From: M55B177 sp034722275
Lineage (GTDB): Bacteria; Chloroflexota; Dehalococcoidia; GIF9; AB-539-J10
Assembly (NCBI GenBank): GCA_034722275.1
Contig: JAYENW010000009.1
Span: 1-14,666, forward strand
Reading direction: 5' to 3'
Length of the DNA: 14,666 bases
Under the pieces are notes generated by a model that made no database searches, was not told where the DNA came from, and worked only from the letters and a program-made list of their open reading frames with translations. How positions within the stretch are numbered: position 1 is the stretch's first letter; each line of letters starts with the position of its first letter. This document shows positions 13,275 to 14,666 of this stretch, piece after piece. Made by a program: the position numbers and the translations under genes.

Positions 13275-13916
13275 TTAGCCAAGCTGGCAGTGACAGGTTA
13301 CCACTTCGAAAACGATCTCTTTGCTATCTGTTCCACCCCTGCCATCTGCTACGGTTACTGTAATGGTAGCATCACAGCCAGTATTGGGTGCCGTCCAGCT
13401 AATTTTTTCGCCACTTCCCTGGATATTTCCCCTATCACATGACCAGCTATAGGTCAATTTATCCTCATCTTCATCTGAAGCCACACACTCAATGTCGCAG
13501 CTCTCGCCTTTGAAGATTTTGTTATCTTTCATCTGTTCGGGATTGTGTGCTGTGACTGCCACATCTTCGATCTTTGGTGGCTCATTGGCTGCTACGCTTA
13601 GAGAGAGAAGGCGAGTAGCCTCATTGCCCGGGGCATCCCTGACGGTGACGGTGATGGTATAAGTGCCTTCTGTATCGGGAGTTGTCCAGGTGGCGGTATG
13701 ACCTTTGCCGCTGATGGTGCCTCCATCAGCTTCCCATTCATAGGTTAAAACATCGCCATCGGTATCTGAGGCAAGGCATTCAATGATGTAGTCGCCACTG
13801 GTAATGGGACATTCTTCGCTGGCTCTCAGTTCAGATATAATTGGCGCCTGGTTTGCACATCCAATAGTAAGAACAGCGATGATGATGAGAAAAGTTAAAG
13901 CAAGCAGCTTTTTCAC
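13275..13916 (-). CDS. Lipoprotein with two PKD/Ig-like domains
   Basis: The 213-residue protein has a lipoprotein signal with lipobox LTIGC (Cys20). Two tandem beta-sandwich repeats follow (about 24-110 and 113-206), each with a PKD-type core: SDTDGDVLTYEWEADGGTISG in part one and SDEDEDKLTYSWSCDRGNIQG in part two, each followed by TATWTTP or KISWTAP. Such domains bind partners or space out surface proteins. Extra cysteines (36, 47, 140, 144, 160, 181, 208, 210) could form disulfides outside the cell. The start is GTG with GGAGG 7 nt upstream, and this site lies in the end of the preceding DoxX-like gene, 2 nt away. Function is unknown; it is membrane-anchored and outward-facing. Confidence 0.85.
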   Translation of the reverse strand: MKKLLALTFLIIIAVLTIGCANQAPIISELRASEECPITSGDYIIECLASDTDGDVLTYEWEADGGTISGKGHTATWTTPDTEGTYTITVTVRDAPGNEATRLLSLSVAANEPPKIEDVAVTAHNPEQMKDNKIFKGESCDIECVASDEDEDKLTYSWSCDRGNIQGSGEKISWTAPNTGCDATITVTVADGRGGTDSKEIVFEVVTCHCQLG

Positions 13917-13918
13917 AG

Positions 13919-14413
13919 TTAACCTCCAGATGTATTCTTTTTGTCCACCAAGCTAGGTCTAAAATCCTTAAATCTGCCCGGGTGATACAGTAGTATAATT
14001 ATGAAGAAGCATAAAAGCAGGATATCAATCAGCAGAGCTTGCAGCGGCGACAGCGCTCCAAACAGGCCCTCAAATATGCCCAGGCAGTAGCCGCAGGTGG
14101 AAAATTTTGTCACTCCCTGGGATAAAGCCCAGCAGTTGCTGGCTATAAACCCGATAGTGATAGGAATACACAAAGCCGATACGATTCTGGGATATATTCC
14201 TCCGAGTAAAACCAATCCCAGGACGAGCTCAGCCCAGGGAAGACAGTGGCTGATGAGATATGCCGTAGGTGGTGTCCAGAATGCCCCTAAGAGGACATCT
14301 GCGAATTCTGTCTGCCCTGGTATCTTGCCGATGCCGGATACCACAAAAATGAGCCCTACGAATATTCGTGGAGCCAGAATTACCACGTAAGCCTGCCATT
14401 TATTTCCAGTCAT
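13919..14413 (-). CDS. DoxX/MauE-like membrane protein
   Basis: This 164-residue protein has about four transmembrane helices (near 10-28, 50-72, 78-96 and 124-143). The DoxX/MauE pattern is visible in RIFVGLIFVVSGIGKI at the start and WAELVLGLVLLGGIYPR in the second helix. A Cys107-Gly-Tyr-Cys110 pair follows helix three, recalling the cysteine motif in MauE-type redox partners. It could help thiol redox chemistry for the exported cysteine-rich lipoprotein encoded 2 nt downstream. That link is inference. The ATG lacks an obvious ribosome binding site. A TATAAC just upstream (14419-14424, minus strand) could give a leaderless message, but I see no good -35. Confidence 0.8.
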   Translation of the reverse strand: MTGNKWQAYVVILAPRIFVGLIFVVSGIGKIPGQTEFADVLLGAFWTPPTAYLISHCLPWAELVLGLVLLGGIYPRIVSALCIPITIGFIASNCWALSQGVTKFSTCGYCLGIFEGLFGALSPLQALLIDILLLCFFIIILLYHPGRFKDFRPSLVDKKNTSGG

Positions 14414-14496
14414 GGTCTGTTATAAAGGCATTATTCTATCATTTCTCCTATCAAGAGAAAACTGTCGTATTGAAGTGACTTCCCATGGTATGCGTG

Positions 14497-14505
14497 TGTT
14501 ACAAT
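14497..14505 (+). promoter_or_regulatory. Possible extended -10 promoter
   Basis: TG-T-TACAAT forms an extended -10 box. A weak -35-like GTGACT lies at 14475-14480 with a long 19-bp spacer. Transcription would begin near 14512, just before the ribosome site of the 34-codon ORF. Confidence 0.35.
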
Positions 14506-14528
14506 ATGCTGCGAAGTGGGAGTAAGTA

Positions 14529-14633
14529 ATGAAAGGAGACCCTCGTCCGCCCCACCCTTTATCTGGCGAGGGAGAGAAGAAAGGGTGCCCTCGTCCGCCC
14601 CACCCTTTATCTGGCGAGGGAGAGGAGGTGTAA
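14529..14633 (+). CDS. 34-codon repeat-encoded leader ORF
   Basis: ATG at 14529 opens a 34-codon frame ending at TAA 14631-14633. A ribosome site GGGAG (14518-14522) lies 6 nt upstream. The peptide is two in-frame copies of a 16-residue unit containing PRPPHPLSGEGE. The 48-bp period of the DNA repeat keeps the frame. The stop is 1 nt before a TTG start of the next gene. It could be a translated leader coupled to that gene, or a chance frame through a REP-like repeat. Such Pro/Gly-rich readings are common where dispersed repeats are translated, so the coding status is uncertain. Confidence 0.35.
   Translation: MKGDPRPPHPLSGEGEKKGCPRPPHPLSGEGEEV
14540..14624. repeat. 48-bp-period tandem repeat with internal dyads
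   Basis: Two identical 37-bp copies (14540-14576 and 14588-14624) are separated by 11 bp. Each begins CCCTCG and has CGAGGG near its end, so each can fold into a hairpin with a 6-bp stem, extendable by two pairs past a bulge. CGAGGG of copy one could also pair with CCCTCG of copy two. It looks like a dispersed REP-type palindromic element. The end of copy two (GAGGAGGTG) supplies the ribosome site of the following gene. Confidence 0.85.
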
Positions 14634-14634
14634 G

Positions 14635-14666
14635 TTGGCTAAGTTCCTGATGATACCACGGGACAT
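14635..14666 (+). CDS. Start of a gene cut by the window edge
   Basis: A TTG start at 14635 follows a strong ribosome site GGAGGTG (14624-14630) by 4 nt. It opens a frame that reads MAKFLMIPRD to the window end. Too little is visible to name a family. The good ribosome site and the open frame support a real gene; the rare start codon and the short stretch keep confidence moderate. Confidence 0.45.
   Translation, partial: MAKFLMIPRD

Noticed and set aside
14419..14454. Leftward promoter for the DoxX-like gene (TATAAC and TTGATA)
   Set aside because: The boxes are 24 bp apart, too far for a normal promoter, and no other -35 fits well.
14540..14624. Repeat pair as the beginning of a CRISPR array
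   Set aside because: There are only two copies with an 11-bp spacer, an internal dyad and open coding phase; no cas genes are near.

Overview
The window looks like a stretch of bacterial chromosome from an anaerobe-like, uncultivated lineage. The mix of domain-of-unknown-function families (DUF362, DUF1893, DUF169), an AmmeMemoRadiSam gene pair, lipoproteins and a Chloroflexota/Dehalococcoidia-like gene style suggests that group. That placement is an impression from gene content, not a phylogenetic result. Bacterial identity itself is firm: there are sigma70-like promoters, AGGAGG-type ribosome binding sites, and a prfB gene with the classical bacterial programmed +1 frameshift.

Region 1 (about 1-2793) is one end of an integrated mobile element. 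It holds a small leftward excisionase-like DNA-binding gene, a rightward 316-residue helix-turn-helix protein of unknown function, and a rightward tyrosine recombinase. The excisionase-like gene and the helix-turn-helix gene are divergent. Between and inside them lies an elaborate control region: a strong leftward promoter whose -10 box sits in a perfect 9+3+9 dyad, nested inside a larger imperfect dyad. The recombinase reading frame runs straight into the antisense strand of a tRNA-Arg gene, which supplies its last ~22 codons and its stop. This places the attachment site at the 3' end of that tRNA. The other end of the element is not in the window.

Region 2 (2793-3000) is a tRNA-His/tRNA-Arg pair read leftward from a near-consensus promoter.

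Region 3 (3041-13259) is the chromosomal body. A leftward rhomboid protease diverges from a long rightward run of genes. First come endonuclease V, release factor 2 (with frameshift site) and a secreted zinc metallopeptidase. Next is a tightly overlapping trio: a DUF362 ferredoxin-like protein, a DUF1893 protein and an oligopeptide-type solute-binding lipoprotein. Then comes an unusual GlcG/HbpS-dephospho-CoA kinase fusion followed by a DUF169 protein. Last is the AmmeMemoRadiSam pair, a radical SAM enzyme translationally coupled to an AMMECR1 protein. Stop/start overlaps (ATGA) recur at several joints, so these are probably operons.

Region 4 (13275-14413) is a leftward two-gene unit: a DoxX/MauE-like membrane protein followed by a lipoprotein with two PKD/Ig-like domains.

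Region 5 (14414-14666) has a 48-bp tandem repeat that can be read as a 34-codon leader ORF. It ends one base before a TTG start codon of a rightward gene cut off by the window edge.

The most unusual items are the GlcG-CoaE fusion, the nested dyad operator of the excisionase-like gene, the recombinase frame that terminates inside a tRNA, and the repeat-encoded leader ORF.
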